A DNA stretch of 64,000 nucleotides from Iris pallida. Taxonomy: Eukaryota > Streptophyta > Magnoliopsida > Asparagales > Iridaceae. The stretch is from contig JANAVB010009598.1 in NCBI GenBank assembly GCA_029216955.1, positions 26,102,413-26,166,412 of the forward strand, given 5' to 3'. Positions 35,759 through 47,203 of the stretch are shown here, piece after piece. Position 1 is the first letter of the stretch. Every line of letters starts with the position of its first letter. The notes beneath the pieces were generated by a model. It was not told the origin of the DNA. It searched no databases and saw nothing but the letters and a program-made list of their open reading frames with translations. The translations under genes and the position numbers were made by a program.

Positions 35759-36904
35759 TCCTACCCAACTTAAAAGAATTTCGTCCTCGAAATTAAGAAT
35801 TCGTAGGGGGGTGAGAGGACACAAGGGGGTATCAATGGGAATCCAACGATGACAATGTTTTCACAAATTATGTCGTAAGAAATCGCGATCTAGATCGTAG
35901 AAAAAACAATACGGTATGGTCACGGGTAATGAATGAGGGTCACGATTAAGAGAACGAAATAGATTCGCTTTAATTAAGCGATTAGAGGGTCTTGATAGGG
36001 TCGAGTAGTTTAGGATGAAGATATAGCAACATCGAGTGGGAATGGTCATAATTGATAGGACAGCTAGAGAAATTTCAAGTATTACGCCTTCGTCCTTCGA
36101 AAAATTGGTGAAGGCAAAACCAATTTAGAGTTCGAAGAAGGTGTTATCAAATATGAAGACGTGATTCAAGGACGACCAAAAATTTCAAAAGGAGTTGCCA
36201 AGGCGGTCGCGGATGGGACTCTAGAGGACAAGTTTAGCTATGTCCCCATCCACGTAGAACGATAATAAAAGCGAACCAAAGTGCACTTGGTTGATCAGAC
36301 CATCATGCACCAGTTCTGATAGAGAATATGTTAGTGGGGTACCTCCATTAACATATATGTCACGAACAAGCTTGGTAAAAGGTTAAGCTTGCAAAAACTA
36401 GGCTACATTAGCATCATTAGTCTAGATAGTAAAAATATAGGCACGATAATAGATGAATAAAAACAAATATGAATAGTCTAAGAGTCATAAGGATGTAAGT
36501 CTTGTTTATTCCTATACCATCATTTTACGATTTTATTGACCAAGGCTTGGTTGACCAAAATGGGTTAACTTCCTCTGGTGTCTATGGTATGGATAATACC
36601 GTTTGTATTCCCTTAATGGTCAAGGATGTGTGGGGTATTCTACCCAACTTAAAGAATTAAGCTAAGGGTGTTTGGGACATCTAACTAGTAGGGTCATTCT
36701 CTAGCAAGCACGAAGGAAAGATAAGAATAGGGATGGAAGGAAGCAAGCAAGATACAATTATTGAGTCAAACCGTAGATAAAATCAAGAAAAGAGGTCAAG
36801 TATGTGGATGAGATCCTAGACTTCTAATCCTATATGAAGGCTTGCCTGGTACGGTAAGGTAACCAAACAATTTATCTTGACCTGCATGGGCCACCACAAA
36901 AACA
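35759..36904 (-). other. LARD internal region (non-coding)
   Basis: On the minus strand it opens with an 8-bp spacer and the primer site at 36896-36881, then a leader related to that of E3. The middle has no ORF with a recognisable domain on either strand. It ends with AATTTCGAGGACGAAATT and a polypurine tract AAGTTGGGTAGGA beside the LTR, almost the same as in E3 (55304-55340). The element therefore keeps the cis signals for replication and would need proteins from an E3-like helper. Confidence 0.8.
36881..36896 (-). other. LARD primer-binding site (tRNA-Ile)
   Basis: On the minus strand it reads TGGTGGCCCATGCAGG, an exact complement of the 3' end of plant tRNA-Ile(AAU) including CCA, as I recall that tRNA. 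It is identical to the E3 and E1 sites. Confidence 0.8.
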
Positions 36905-37942
36905 TATAACGCCCCAGTCCCAAAATACGTAGGACTAGAAACGTAGACATGCCAGCTGTATACATACGAAGTATACTCCAATATATGGAACCCTCGTATG
37001 AATATTAAGCTGTAAAGTGCAGTAGAACCATAACTAATCTCATCCACGCAAAATAAATGAATAAAAGATATCATATAAAGATAATGAATTGTCTTGATAC
37101 AATATGTTGGACGGAGACAAATCTACTACCAACAAAAAAAGGAAAAATATATGATGTACAAATATTGATTTTGGTGAGCGAAGTGAAGACGATCCAAATG
37201 TAATCATCCTCGAAGAAATGGTGATGAACATGGCTAGAGCTAGAACACCTGCGAAAGACAATAGCACACACCTAGGGAGATAACCAGGTCCTCAGAGGAA
37301 CGTAACAAGACACATAATATCATGCCATATAAACTGAATAAATACTGCTCAAATAAATAAGTCAATTGAATTTATAACAAGGTCCAATACGCACCTACTG
37401 AACGAACGTACCATCCCCCCAACCAAACAAGGACAGGAGATGGTAAACTAATTCACGGCGACGTATCTTTCCATGCTAAGAATCCAATATGGTATCCGGA
37501 CCCCAACAAGGTTCAATACCTTCTCATCGAAGTAGTAAGTCACACCTACAACTAAACAAGGACAAGATGTGACAAACTAGTCCGCGACAAGTTATTGTTC
37601 CAAGCCACGGTCAGATACAAGTACCCAAACCAAAAGTACTCGTACCTAACAGATAAAGGTAGCCTACCGTTCTAAGTGATATATAGTTAAGAACAATCCT
37701 TCCTACGCATGAGCCCTGGCTGAATAGGATCGGTATAGTCCCCCCTTGGGCACCAGAGGCCCCATCAGTAAGAGCATGACGTTCCGCAGAATCGTCAGTG
37801 GCCGTCAGTAATCATGGGTCATCAATCCCGTATCTCCAGCGGAGAGTCCGGGTCACAAGGAAAAGTGCATCGAAGCCCATACGCTAAGGAATTGTCCTCC
37901 CCGCACAATGCCTACTGTGTTGTATCCATAACACAAACCTCT

Positions 37943-37987
37943 ATAACCGCTAAGTCAAACTAGCATGCAATCTCTATTAGCGGTTAT
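37943..37987 (-). other. Conserved LTR stem-loop, LARD 5' LTR copy
   Basis: ATAACCGCTAA (37943-37953) pairs with TTAGCGGTTAT (37977-37987), with the same loop as at 32530-32552. Confidence 0.72.
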
Positions 37988-39074
37988 TCCTATCGCACGG
38001 CTTGTACGTACTGGTGGCCAGCCAATCACGCACTACCGTGTTCTACATGCGACACACAACTTCATGGTACAATGTGTCAAGGCCATGAATGCAACACTCA
38101 AAGGTGGTCCCTTAAATCTAGGTTTATTGTGTAAGAAAAATAATACATAGCAGGAAAAAAAATGAACAGTAAGTTCTAACAGGTTATGCCATGTATCACA
38201 GTTTATTTTGCATAAAGAAAATAATGAACATGCATGAAATATGAGCTAAAATAATTAAACAGCAAATGGCAAGGTGTCTTGCCTGGTAGGACGCCTGGTG
38301 TACTGCAATGATACAAGTGGCACGAACTGCGACTTTGATGTGATAACTACACAAGGTGACCTCTGATGGTGGCACGGATCGTGTCTTTGAGTCCAGAATA
38401 ATCAAATTGGTTAGGGATGATATAGGAAAGTTCGGGATTTGAAAGAAGATGTGAATATGACTAGCCAGGGACAAGAATTGTTTGAAGAGAAATAAATATT
38501 TAACAACTTTTAGAAAAATACTTATAATAGTTTGAAACTATGTTTTACCAAAAAAAAATTATAATTATTTTGTAGAATACTTATTATTGGAAACTATATT
38601 TTTATCCATCAAATATTTTTAAATAAATACTTTTGAAACCATAAAATCATTTGAGGTTTAAACCCTTACTTTTGGTCAAACTGTAATTTTAGAAAATATT
38701 ACTATAATACTTTTTTAGGTCAAAGATCTTATTTAATATACCATAAAATAGGCTTGGAGATCTAATTTGAAGTACATATAGGGCCAAGCCCTAATACTAT
38801 TTTTATGAAAAAATACCACTTTGATAAATATTATAGAAATATTTTATTGAATAATAACTATAGTAAAATTAAAAAACAATTGCTGATAATATCAAAGTAT
38901 GAAAATAATTATTATAACAGTACATAATATACCAATGTACCTGTAGATACTAATTGCTAAAATAATATTAACAACATTAGTATTTATACATTAATTAATG
39001 ATATTTAGTAAAACAAGCTAATATTAATAATAATACATAAATATTAAAATAAATGACACTTTTTTTTGATAAAA

Positions 39075-39076
<2 letters not shown>

Positions 39077-39116
<40 letters not shown>
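39077..39116. repeat. (AAT)n microsatellite in LARD 5' LTR
   Basis: About 13 AAT units, the shorter partner of 33642-33693. Confidence 0.9.
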
Positions 39117-39118
<2 letters not shown>

Positions 39119-40482
39119 TTAATCAAAAAAACCAATAGTAAAGTAAAAATACATCAAAATAATAGGTAAAACGCTGGTTGCTGGTTCTCACAGCAAGGAG
39201 CAGCAAAAAAAAAGAAGACAGCAAGCATGTTCTCCTCTTTCGAGGAGAACCAATCCTTTAGTCAGTTAAGAAAAAAAGAACTGCAATCAAAGCACAAAAG
39301 AGTAAGGGATTAGAGAGAGGGAGGCGGAAAAATCGAGATCGAGGAAGAGTGGGGTTGCGGTCGACGACGGGCGGAGCTCGAGCGGCGCGGCACGGCGCTC
39401 CGGCGGAGCTCGGCCGAGGGGATAAAGACAGAGGCGGAGGCGGAAGAGCAAGGCCGGTTCGAGAGAGGGTTTCAGGCGGGGTGGCGCGCGCGGTGGCTAG
39501 GACACGGCGGTTCGACGGCGAGGCGGAGGCCCAGGCGGTGGCCGGCTGTTAGATCGAAGAAGGGGTTCCATAGAGGTGCTTGGTCGGGGCTGGACGCGGC
39601 GGAGGTGGATGGAGAACGGGGCTTGGGCTCGGCACATGGGTGACCGGACGGCGTCGATCGAGGCGGCGGACGCGCTCGCGGGCGGAGGCGTTGGGCGCAC
39701 AGAGGGGAAGTCGGGTGACGCAGCGCCGGCGCTCAAAGCGGCGCTGGTCGCTGGAGCGGCGGAGTCGCCGGCGAATGCGCGACGGGCAGAAGTCGACGCC
39801 GGTGTCGGAAAGAGGTAAGGGTTTTGGTTGTTTGCTTTTATTTCTCGATTTTTGGGGATTTGCCGGGGTCGACTACGGTGGTGGCTGGGACTGGGGTGAC
39901 AGGGCTGCCGCGGTAGTAGCCGCGGTGGTGGTGTGGTTTTGGTGCCGACGTCGATGGTGTGGTCGGGTTGGCTAGTCGGGGACGGAGTTGGGGTGCGGTG
40001 ATGAGGTGCTGGTCGGGAAGGGGTGCTGTGATTGGTGGTCGATTGTGGTATGGACAGTGGCTGTATTTATTTTGGATGGTGGCGGGGATGTGACGATGAC
40101 GACGGAGATGGTGGTGGCAGCGGGTGGCTGTCGTGGTGGAGGTGATGCTGGTGGTGGTCGGGACGTGCTGGCGTCCACGGGAGAGGGCAGCAGCAAGGTG
40201 GCCAGCCATGGAGGTACGGCCGGGAAAATTTAGGATTAGGGATTAGTATTATGTCGGGGTGTCCGATACGAACTGGGTTTGGGAATTGATTGTATCGAGT
40301 CGGGGGTGTGTCCTGCGAGACACGGAGTGAGTTGACGTCCGGGGTTGTCGGACGCGGATAGAAAAAATATTGTACATGTAGAAAAAAAGAATATAATGGA
40401 TGGGTAGGGCACAGACACGATGCACGTAGATTTGTGGAAAAAAAATTGTTGTGGATAAATAATAAATTGGAGGAGTACCTGC

Positions 40483-40492
40483 CTATTTATAG
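40483..40492 (-). promoter_or_regulatory. LARD 5' LTR TATA box
   Basis: CTATAAATAG on the minus strand, in the copy that would drive transcription of the element toward lower coordinates. Confidence 0.7.
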
Positions 40493-41178
40493 GACGTGGG
40501 AATTCCCAATTAGATAGGAATAGGAATATTTAAAACCCAAGTAGATAATTCATGTATTAATTAAAATCAATCAAATACAATCCAAATCTAAATCCAATTA
40601 AATCTAATTAAATTCCTTTAGTTTAAAATCAAATCAATAAATCAAATTTCAATTATTTAACTATTTAAATAAATACATAATTTTAAATCAAGATTTAAAT
40701 GGCCACAATAACTTCCAAATATATTTTTCAAAATACCAATAATAATAATTTCAAAAATAATAAATATTTTTTAAATTTCTTTTTGAACAATAAAATATTA
40801 ATATTAATAAATCTCGAAAATTATACTTTTATTTAAAATAGACCAATAAATAATTATGAAATATATGTATGCAAAAATATTCTTTACATAATTAGGCTTT
40901 TCTAGTATACAAAAATATTATTTATTATTAGTAACCTTTTAGAAACAAAGGCTTTTTATAGCAAGAATATTTATATAATATTTTGAAAGTATATAATAAA
41001 ATAGAGAAAAAATGTTTTTCTGAAATATGTACGCTCGCACATATTCGCACTCGACGAGCAGCTACGAAAAAATAAAATTTCGTACGCGTCGTACAATACG
41101 ACTATGCGACGTACAATTCAAAATTTTAAATCAGTACTAAATTTAATAAAAAAATAGTAGAAATTTAGGGGTTTTACA

Positions 41179-42892
41179 TAACGTAATTTTTATTTCTGTA
41201 ATTCGATTACTACGTACGAATTAAACTGCTGTTAAAGTTGGTCAAAAAATTGCGTGCAAAATAGTAAATTTCAAAAAATTTATCCCGATACGGCACGTGC
41301 CCCGACAAACCGGGCGACATGGTTGCGCACTATACGCATCGAAAGGCGCGTATGGACGTTGCCAACGTGTGGGAACTGACGGAACTCAGTTTCGTCGTGT
41401 GTGCGCGACCCACTCAAACGGGCAATTTTGTACACGGCTCATCGGAATCCAAAATGAGACATACCGTTGAGTTTCTCTACTCAAACTGAATCCATAGACA
41501 TGTAGTTTGACGACTTTAGAGACCATAGACTTTGGCACGCATTTCGGTACAAAATGGGTCCAACGGCGGACATCATTTTGACCCAAAATTACGATTTTGC
41601 CCCTGTTCCAGAATTAAACTTTTGGACAGGCGTTTTGTAGGTATATCTTTTACATCGAGTGCATTTTTGATGATTGTTTTAGCATCCGGAGTTGTTTGGA
41701 GACTGTGACATTTCTTGGCTGACATTGTGATTTCTTGGGCTTGCCACTTTGTACCATCAGGCAAGATACCTTGCCACTTTACTCTGTGATTATTATATTC
41801 TTATTTTCAGTTGTTATTTTTAGCAGTTTTTTTTGATATTATAAAACTGTGCGTCTAAGTCACACTTGGGTGCAAGCGACTCTATCGGTCGTTTTTCTCG
41901 CTTTATTTATTTCTCTTGCATTGACTTAGCCTAGTGACCACCATTGATATTGAGGTATTGGTATATCTCATACGGCCTTGACACTTGCTTTATCACGTGT
42001 TGTGAGTCATATATAGGACACGTATCCGCGTAGTCGGCTGGCCACTGATACGTATGGAACGTACGACGGATAGGAGTAACTGCCAATAGAATTGCATGCT
42101 AGAAGACTTGGCAGTTACTAGAGGTTCATGAGTCATGGATGTGACCCTACTAGGCATTGGGTGAAGAGAACAGATTCCTTAACGTATGGGTCCTTATGCA
42201 CTTTCCTATTACTGATACTGCTGGCCTCTGACATTCGAGGAATGTTATGCTTTGAGGTCCTTGGTATCCTGATGGGGCCACCTGAGTTACTGCTACTAAG
42301 CCAGATACCCATGCGTTGAAGGTCTGTTCTTAACTGCATTGTCACTGTAGAACTAGTAGGCACCCTATTGCATGTATCCCTTTTGTTTCTATTATATTAT
42401 CACAGTTTATATGGTACGGTGTTTTCTTGTATCTTGCTACGTCCCTCTGAGGACCTGGTTATCTTTCCAGGATTAGACGACTTTTTGCAGGAGTATGGAG
42501 CAGCACTGGATCCATCCTACATCGATGACGAGGCAGTTCCTACTGATTTCTAGTCTATTCTTTATTGGGACATTAGTGGACATTATTTTTACATCTTATT
42601 TCTTTCTATTTTGTGGAGGTTGGACTCCGATCTTTTGAGACTATTTTTCATAGCTATTTGGAGTGAGTATGTTCACCCGGCTATCTTTGAGATACTTATT
42701 TATTTATTTGGACTCTATTATCTTCTGTGTTGAGCTGTGATAAGATTAGATTTTATATTACTGGCCTGTGGTTATTTTATTTACAGCTTATGTGCATATA
42801 TGAGGATTCCATATATTGGAGTATTCTTCGTATATGTGCAGCTGGCATATTCACGTGCTTGGTCCTATGTATTTTGGGACTGGGGCGTTACA
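41179..42892 (+). repeat. E3 5' LTR, right piece
   Basis: It aligns with 56505-58414 of the 3' LTR and ends GGGGCGTTACA. It lacks about 190 bp present in the 3' LTR (56737-56926), with the deletion ends at copies of GCGAC. It includes the stem-loop at 42075-42119 and the conserved CCCTCTGAGGACCTGGTTA block shared with S1 and LARD. Confidence 0.9.
42075..42119 (+). other. Conserved LTR stem-loop, E3 5' LTR copy
   Basis: AGTAACTGCCAA (42075-42086) pairs perfectly with TTGGCAGTTACT (42108-42119) around a 21-nt loop TAGAATTGCATGCTAGAAG plus AC. Compared with LARD and S1, three stem pairs differ and each change is matched on the other side. In the 3' LTR (57595-57639) one pair is broken by a G-to-A change. 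Confidence 0.75.
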
Positions 42893-42900
42893 TGTTTTTG

Positions 42901-42916
42901 TGGTGGCCCATGCAGG
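42901..42916 (+). other. E3 primer-binding site (tRNA-Ile)
   Basis: TGGTGGCCCATGCAGG, 8 bp after the LTR end, is complementary to the 3' end of tRNA-Ile(AAU). The spacer length of 8 is the same in E1 and LARD. Confidence 0.8.
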
Positions 42917-43098
42917 TCTACGTTAATATTGTTGGGTTACATGACTGTGCCCAACAAGCCTGCATATAGGAATAGGAATATCTCATCCAAAACTACTACT
43001 ACCTCTTGACTTCCAATCTTTTCGAAACTTCCTTGATTATTCGATTTACTTCATATCTAATCTTCCTAATATCAACTTATCTTCATCGTGCCTAGAGT

Positions 43099-44667
43099 AT
43101 GCATTTAAGAAGCGGATGCACTTCTGCCTTGGCCCTCACATCTGGTGAAGAGGCTACCCCTGAGGGACAGAATCCTTCCATAACTCCAGCGACACCATAC
43201 CAGCCAGGACAGTCGCAGCCTGCTACGACACCGACGACAGAGTATCCAGAGATCGCAGCACCCCCAGGCAGCTAGGCTAGGCAGACCACTACTATATCAC
43301 CAGAAGGGAATGTACCACTGCCTCCACCACCACCAATCCCTCAGCAGTTTTCCCCACAGTCGAGACCTCAGATGCCTCTGCCACCGACTGATGGGAGCCC
43401 TACTACTCTGTTTATGTACGCCATGAGACAGACAATGATGGCAGCATTGGCTAGACCTCCCCCACCACCTCCAGTACCAGTACCAGCACCGGCTCTACAT
43501 CCTTATGAAGGTTCTATCAAGAATTTCACAGATATGAACCCCAAGGCCTTTAGTGGAACAGAGAAGCCATTAGAGGTGTCACAGTGGCTTATTAGTATAG
43601 AGAAGCTACTGAAAGCATCCCAGTTGCCAGCTCGAGATTAGATGACAGCAGTGGACCTACTGTTAGAAGACAATGCTCACCACTGGTGGAAGGCGGAAGA
43701 GAGACGACTAGGCACTGGGATCACCTGGAAGTAGTTCTATGATGCATTTTATGAGAGGTTCTTCCCTATTCATGTTCGAGATGGTCTCTATGACCAGTTC
43801 TTTCATCTGAAGTAAGGGAATATGACAGTTGATGTGTATGACTCAAAGTTCAATTGGCTGAGTCGATTTGGAGCGGGATTGATTCCAATAGAGTTAGAAA
43901 AAAAACGAGAAGATTTCACCAGGGGCTGGCACCAGAGCTTAAGTCTTATACGACTACCCAGCCTCGAGTCTCCCATTCAGCTGTTTTGGAAGAAGCTCGT
44001 GCTAAGGAGATTCTTCGCAAGGAGCAGCAGCAGACATTGAGGCGCCATACTCCAGCAGTTACACCAGCCCGAGCTACTCAGGGTGGACCTATTAGGAGGG
44101 CACATGACAGTTCCAGCAGAGGCCCATACCTTATCAGAAGCCTACCTATAATTTTTACGGGAAGCAGGGACACAACTTGAAGGACTGTCGAATTCGACTT
44201 GGATTATGCTTGAGATGTGGGTCAGGACAGCACAAGGTGAAGGATTGTCCGGAACAGCAGTCGGTAGCCCCAGCACTTCCTGTACCTCAGCCAGCGGCTG
44301 GAGCACCTCGCCCACCATTACCACCCCAGTCAACACAGTTCGAGAGGGCCAGAGCTCAGGGCCCCGGACAAAATCATGGGAAGGTATTTTTACTTGCTGT
44401 TGAGGATATAGAGACAGAGGCAGAGGTTACAGCAGGTATGATTCTAGTTGCATCTTTTTCTACCATTATATTATTTGATACTAGAGCCACTCATTCATTT
44501 ATAGCCACTAGTTTTTCTACTAGACACAGCATTCCCATCACACCCTTAGCTAAGAATGTTAGAATCCTCACTGGAGGAGGAGTTGTACCTGTTAGTGGTG
44601 TTTGTAGAATTTGTCCTGTAGTGATAAATGGCAGAGAGATGAAGGCACGACTTCTTATATTCCCTAT
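43099..44667 (+). pseudogene. E3 gag, CCHC knuckle and protease N-terminal part
   Basis: From the Met at 43099 (MHLRSGCTSALALTSGEE): a Pro-rich region, the gag domain (KAFSGTEKPLEVSQWLISIE, LLEDNAHHWWKAEE, FYDAFYERFFP), a basic region, the knuckle CLRCGSGQHKVKDC (44207-44248) and the protease (LFDTRATHSFI, about 44479). In-frame stops at 43273, 43639, 43732 and 43813 all fit CAG/CAA to TAG/TAA. Frameshifts lie near 43922 and 44150. The protease motif reads D-T-R where D-S/T-G is required, so it should be inactive. E4 interrupts at 44667 within the protease. Confidence 0.88.
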
Positions 44668-47203
44668 TGTAGTGCCCCGTCCCGCAAAGTCAATTGGACG
44701 AATCGAAATGCCGACGACGTTCGGACTTAGCCTAGCAACGGCTGCTCGAAAGCTCGCTCGGTCGAGGCGACTCCTTGCACAGGTGGGGTAGTTTCGGTAA
44801 ACTTGCCTCATCTTAGCCTTCACTTAATAACTCGCATGTTTTCAACTTGCACAAGTAGGCTAATCTAAAAGCTACGAACGCACATAGCTAAGGGAATAAT
44901 CTCGACCCGTCGGAATCTCTTAGAACATGGAAAATGGTCCCACAGTTTTCATAGAAGTTGGCTCAGCGTGCTTTCTAATGACAATCGATCCATCGATCCC
45001 GTGGCCTGGGAGAAGGAAGTTGGCTTAAGTTGCTAAGTTGTCCCGACATTTGAAATAGCCTAAGTCCTAGGCGTCGCCTGCGTAAATGCTTGGTAAACCA
45101 TGTACGGTCCCGTCATTTTGCCCCAACACTCGAATCAGCCTAAGTCATAGGCATCGCTTGTATGAATGCTTAATAAAGCATGCACGGTACTGTCCCACAA
45201 GGCTTGGCATAGCCTTCGCACGTCCCGTAAGTTAAGTCATCTTGTACGGCTCGTTGGCTAAGTCTAAGCACTCGAGATCTTGGTTGTTCAAGTCGAACGC
45301 GTACACGACACGCTCCCTCGATACGAAGCTCGGCGTAGCCTTTGCTCGTCGAGTCGTTACTCGAACAAGTTAGCCAAGAGTTGCATTGGGCTATCGACGC
45401 CAGTTCAAGCACTATCCCGCTCTATCTGCGGTTGTCAAGTCGTGAAGTACCTTAAGAACAAGGCTCGTCGTATAAGTATATGACTTGAGCGTTAGCATCG
45501 CCTATAGAACCAGGTCTGTCTAAGGCACGAGCTATGATGGATCTAGTAAAGAGTATGCCACGATCAAAGGAAATCTACGCGACTTGTTGTCGTCGAGATC
45601 GGTCCCGCTACTTGGGATTCTCGCTATGTCTTGATATATCCCGCACACGAGATCGGTCCCCCGGCTTGGGAGTCTCGTTAAGTCTCGATAGAAAGAAGGA
45701 AAGCATGATCATGTTAAGGAAGGATTTGATAGATCGAGTTGAGTATGCATGGTCATTGGACAACTTGTCGACAAGGTGTAGTTTCCTCGAACGGTTGCCT
45801 AGGCCAAGGTACCGTTTCTGCCCGGAAGGAACGAGGCAGCTCATGGTAGGATGCCGAGTAACCGCATGGAAGATACAAAGTGCCTCCGGGCAAGCTACCC
45901 GTGAGGGACGAGCCGAGATCTCGAGCCGAGTCTATGATAGCTTGACATTGCTAGTGACCACTCATGTAGATGTGTCGGCAAGAGCGACAATCCGCATGTT
46001 TACCTTTGGATAGCGTCGAGTACTAGCACACCGTCGGTCGAATCATAAGACAGTCTAGCACGACATGTATCAAGTTAGCAAGAATACGTGCTTCGACACA
46101 AACCAAGGCTTCCACGTATCAAGTATTGGCATTCGCGTATCAAGTATTGGCTTTCGAGTATCAATATTGGCATTCGCGTATTAGCTTTCGTGTATCGGCA
46201 TTGTTGGCCTAAGTTGTATGAGTTAAGTCTAGTGCCATCGCTTTAAGTCAAAAGGACCGTAATGTAAAAGTTGGCTAAGTCAGGGAGTCGTTAGGCACGA
46301 CCTTATCTTGAAGCACGGACAAGTCTAAGTAAAGTCTAAGGGCACGCCCTGTATAAGTTAACCCCTTGATGCCTTGGCACGACCGAGTTTGCATAAGTTG
46401 CTCCTCGGCGAATTACTGTCTCGAATATGTTAAGTTACGAATAGAATACGGCACGACCCTGCCGTTCCGAGTTGTAAGTTTGGTCAAGTACCTAGGCGAT
46501 GAGGCACTGCCTCGATCGAAATACACGTTGACATAATAGCACGACTATGTCGTCGTATAATGAGTTGGCTAGACGTCAAGTCTTAAAACTGATCCTAAGG
46601 AAAGACTAGAAAAACAATCGTAAGGGTTTAAGCTGCACAAAGTAAATGAATGTGTCAGTTTTGTATGGATGGGTGAGGAGCTCACTCCACCAGTACAGTT
46701 GAGTACTGACACCCACACAGTGTTCGTGTGCAGGCACAGGTAAAAGCTCGTGGCACGGAGATCGCTTGGATGCATCGAGGCATAGAGTTCCTTGGCGATT
46801 CGAAGCAAACGACCGCGTGGATTGAAGACTTATACAGGACATAATATATGGACATCGCCTTCCAAAGCTTCCGCTGGCTCAAGCATTGTAATCGAGAGAT
46901 GAGAGAGAGCAGAGTGACTTGTAAATGAGAGAAAAGTTAGCACGAGAGACTTGTAATTTGGCCTTGCGTCCACAAATGTAATCTTGTATTCAATATCAAT
47001 AAAGAGCTTCTTTTGAATAACTTGTGTCTTGTCTTTAAATTTTGCTGTATGTTCAATGTTTCTGCTTGGGACTTCTGTGCGACGACCCCGTCGCCGCCGA
47101 TGTAATCTGCCGTTATGGAACTGTCTTGTACGAGCGCAATCTAGGCTCGTGTGGCATCACGCCTTAGCGAGGACGATCGCTCCTACGGGAGCGGGGCATG
47201 ACA
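44668..47203 (+). repeat. E4 5' LTR
   Basis: 2536 bp. It contains an 80-bp-period two-copy repeat (about 45045-45205), a two-copy repeat around CGAGATCGGTCCC (45594-45690), a short-period array (46112-46205) and AATAAA at 46999-47004. A 160-codon frame (45534-46013) is also open in the 3' LTR (50494-50979). It has no family I recognise and probably reflects LTR identity. Confidence 0.92.
46112..46205 (+). repeat. About 21-bp tandem repeat in E4 5' LTR
   Basis: Repeats of the form GTATCAAGTATTGGCATTCGC. The 3' LTR array (51077-51150) is one unit shorter, an unequal-copy change after insertion. Confidence 0.75.

Larger units (their letters stand above)
31482..41178 (-). mobile_element. LARD-like non-autonomous LTR element (minus), nested in E3 5' LTR
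   Basis: Two near-identical LTRs of about 4.27 kb (36905-41178 is the 5' copy and about 31482-35758 the 3' copy in the element's sense) enclose only 1146 bp. A tRNA-Ile primer site is at 36881-36896 and a gypsy-type pre-LTR motif plus polypurine tract at 35759-35795. No gag or pol is visible. Very long LTRs with a short non-coding core fit the LARD class. The E3 sequence resumes at 41179. A target-site duplication is not clear (TAACG on the right, ATACG on the left). Confidence 0.88.
36905..41178 (-). repeat. LARD 5' LTR
   Basis: 4274 bp, collinear with 31482-35758 with a few percent mismatches by eye, mostly transitions, and an AAT-run length difference. It contains the stem-loop at 37943-37987 and a TATA box at 40483-40492. 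It ends on the plus strand at GGGGTTTTACA, followed by E3 LTR sequence. Confidence 0.9.

Noticed and set aside
35759..36904. Hidden gag in the LARD core
   Set aside because: No gag, knuckle or protease motif was found in any frame on either strand; only cis-acting signals are recognisable.
42893..42920. Priming by an internal (half-molecule) initiator tRNA segment
   Set aside because: The similarity to the anticodon region is partial, whereas tRNA-Ile 3' end fits all 16 bases with CCA.
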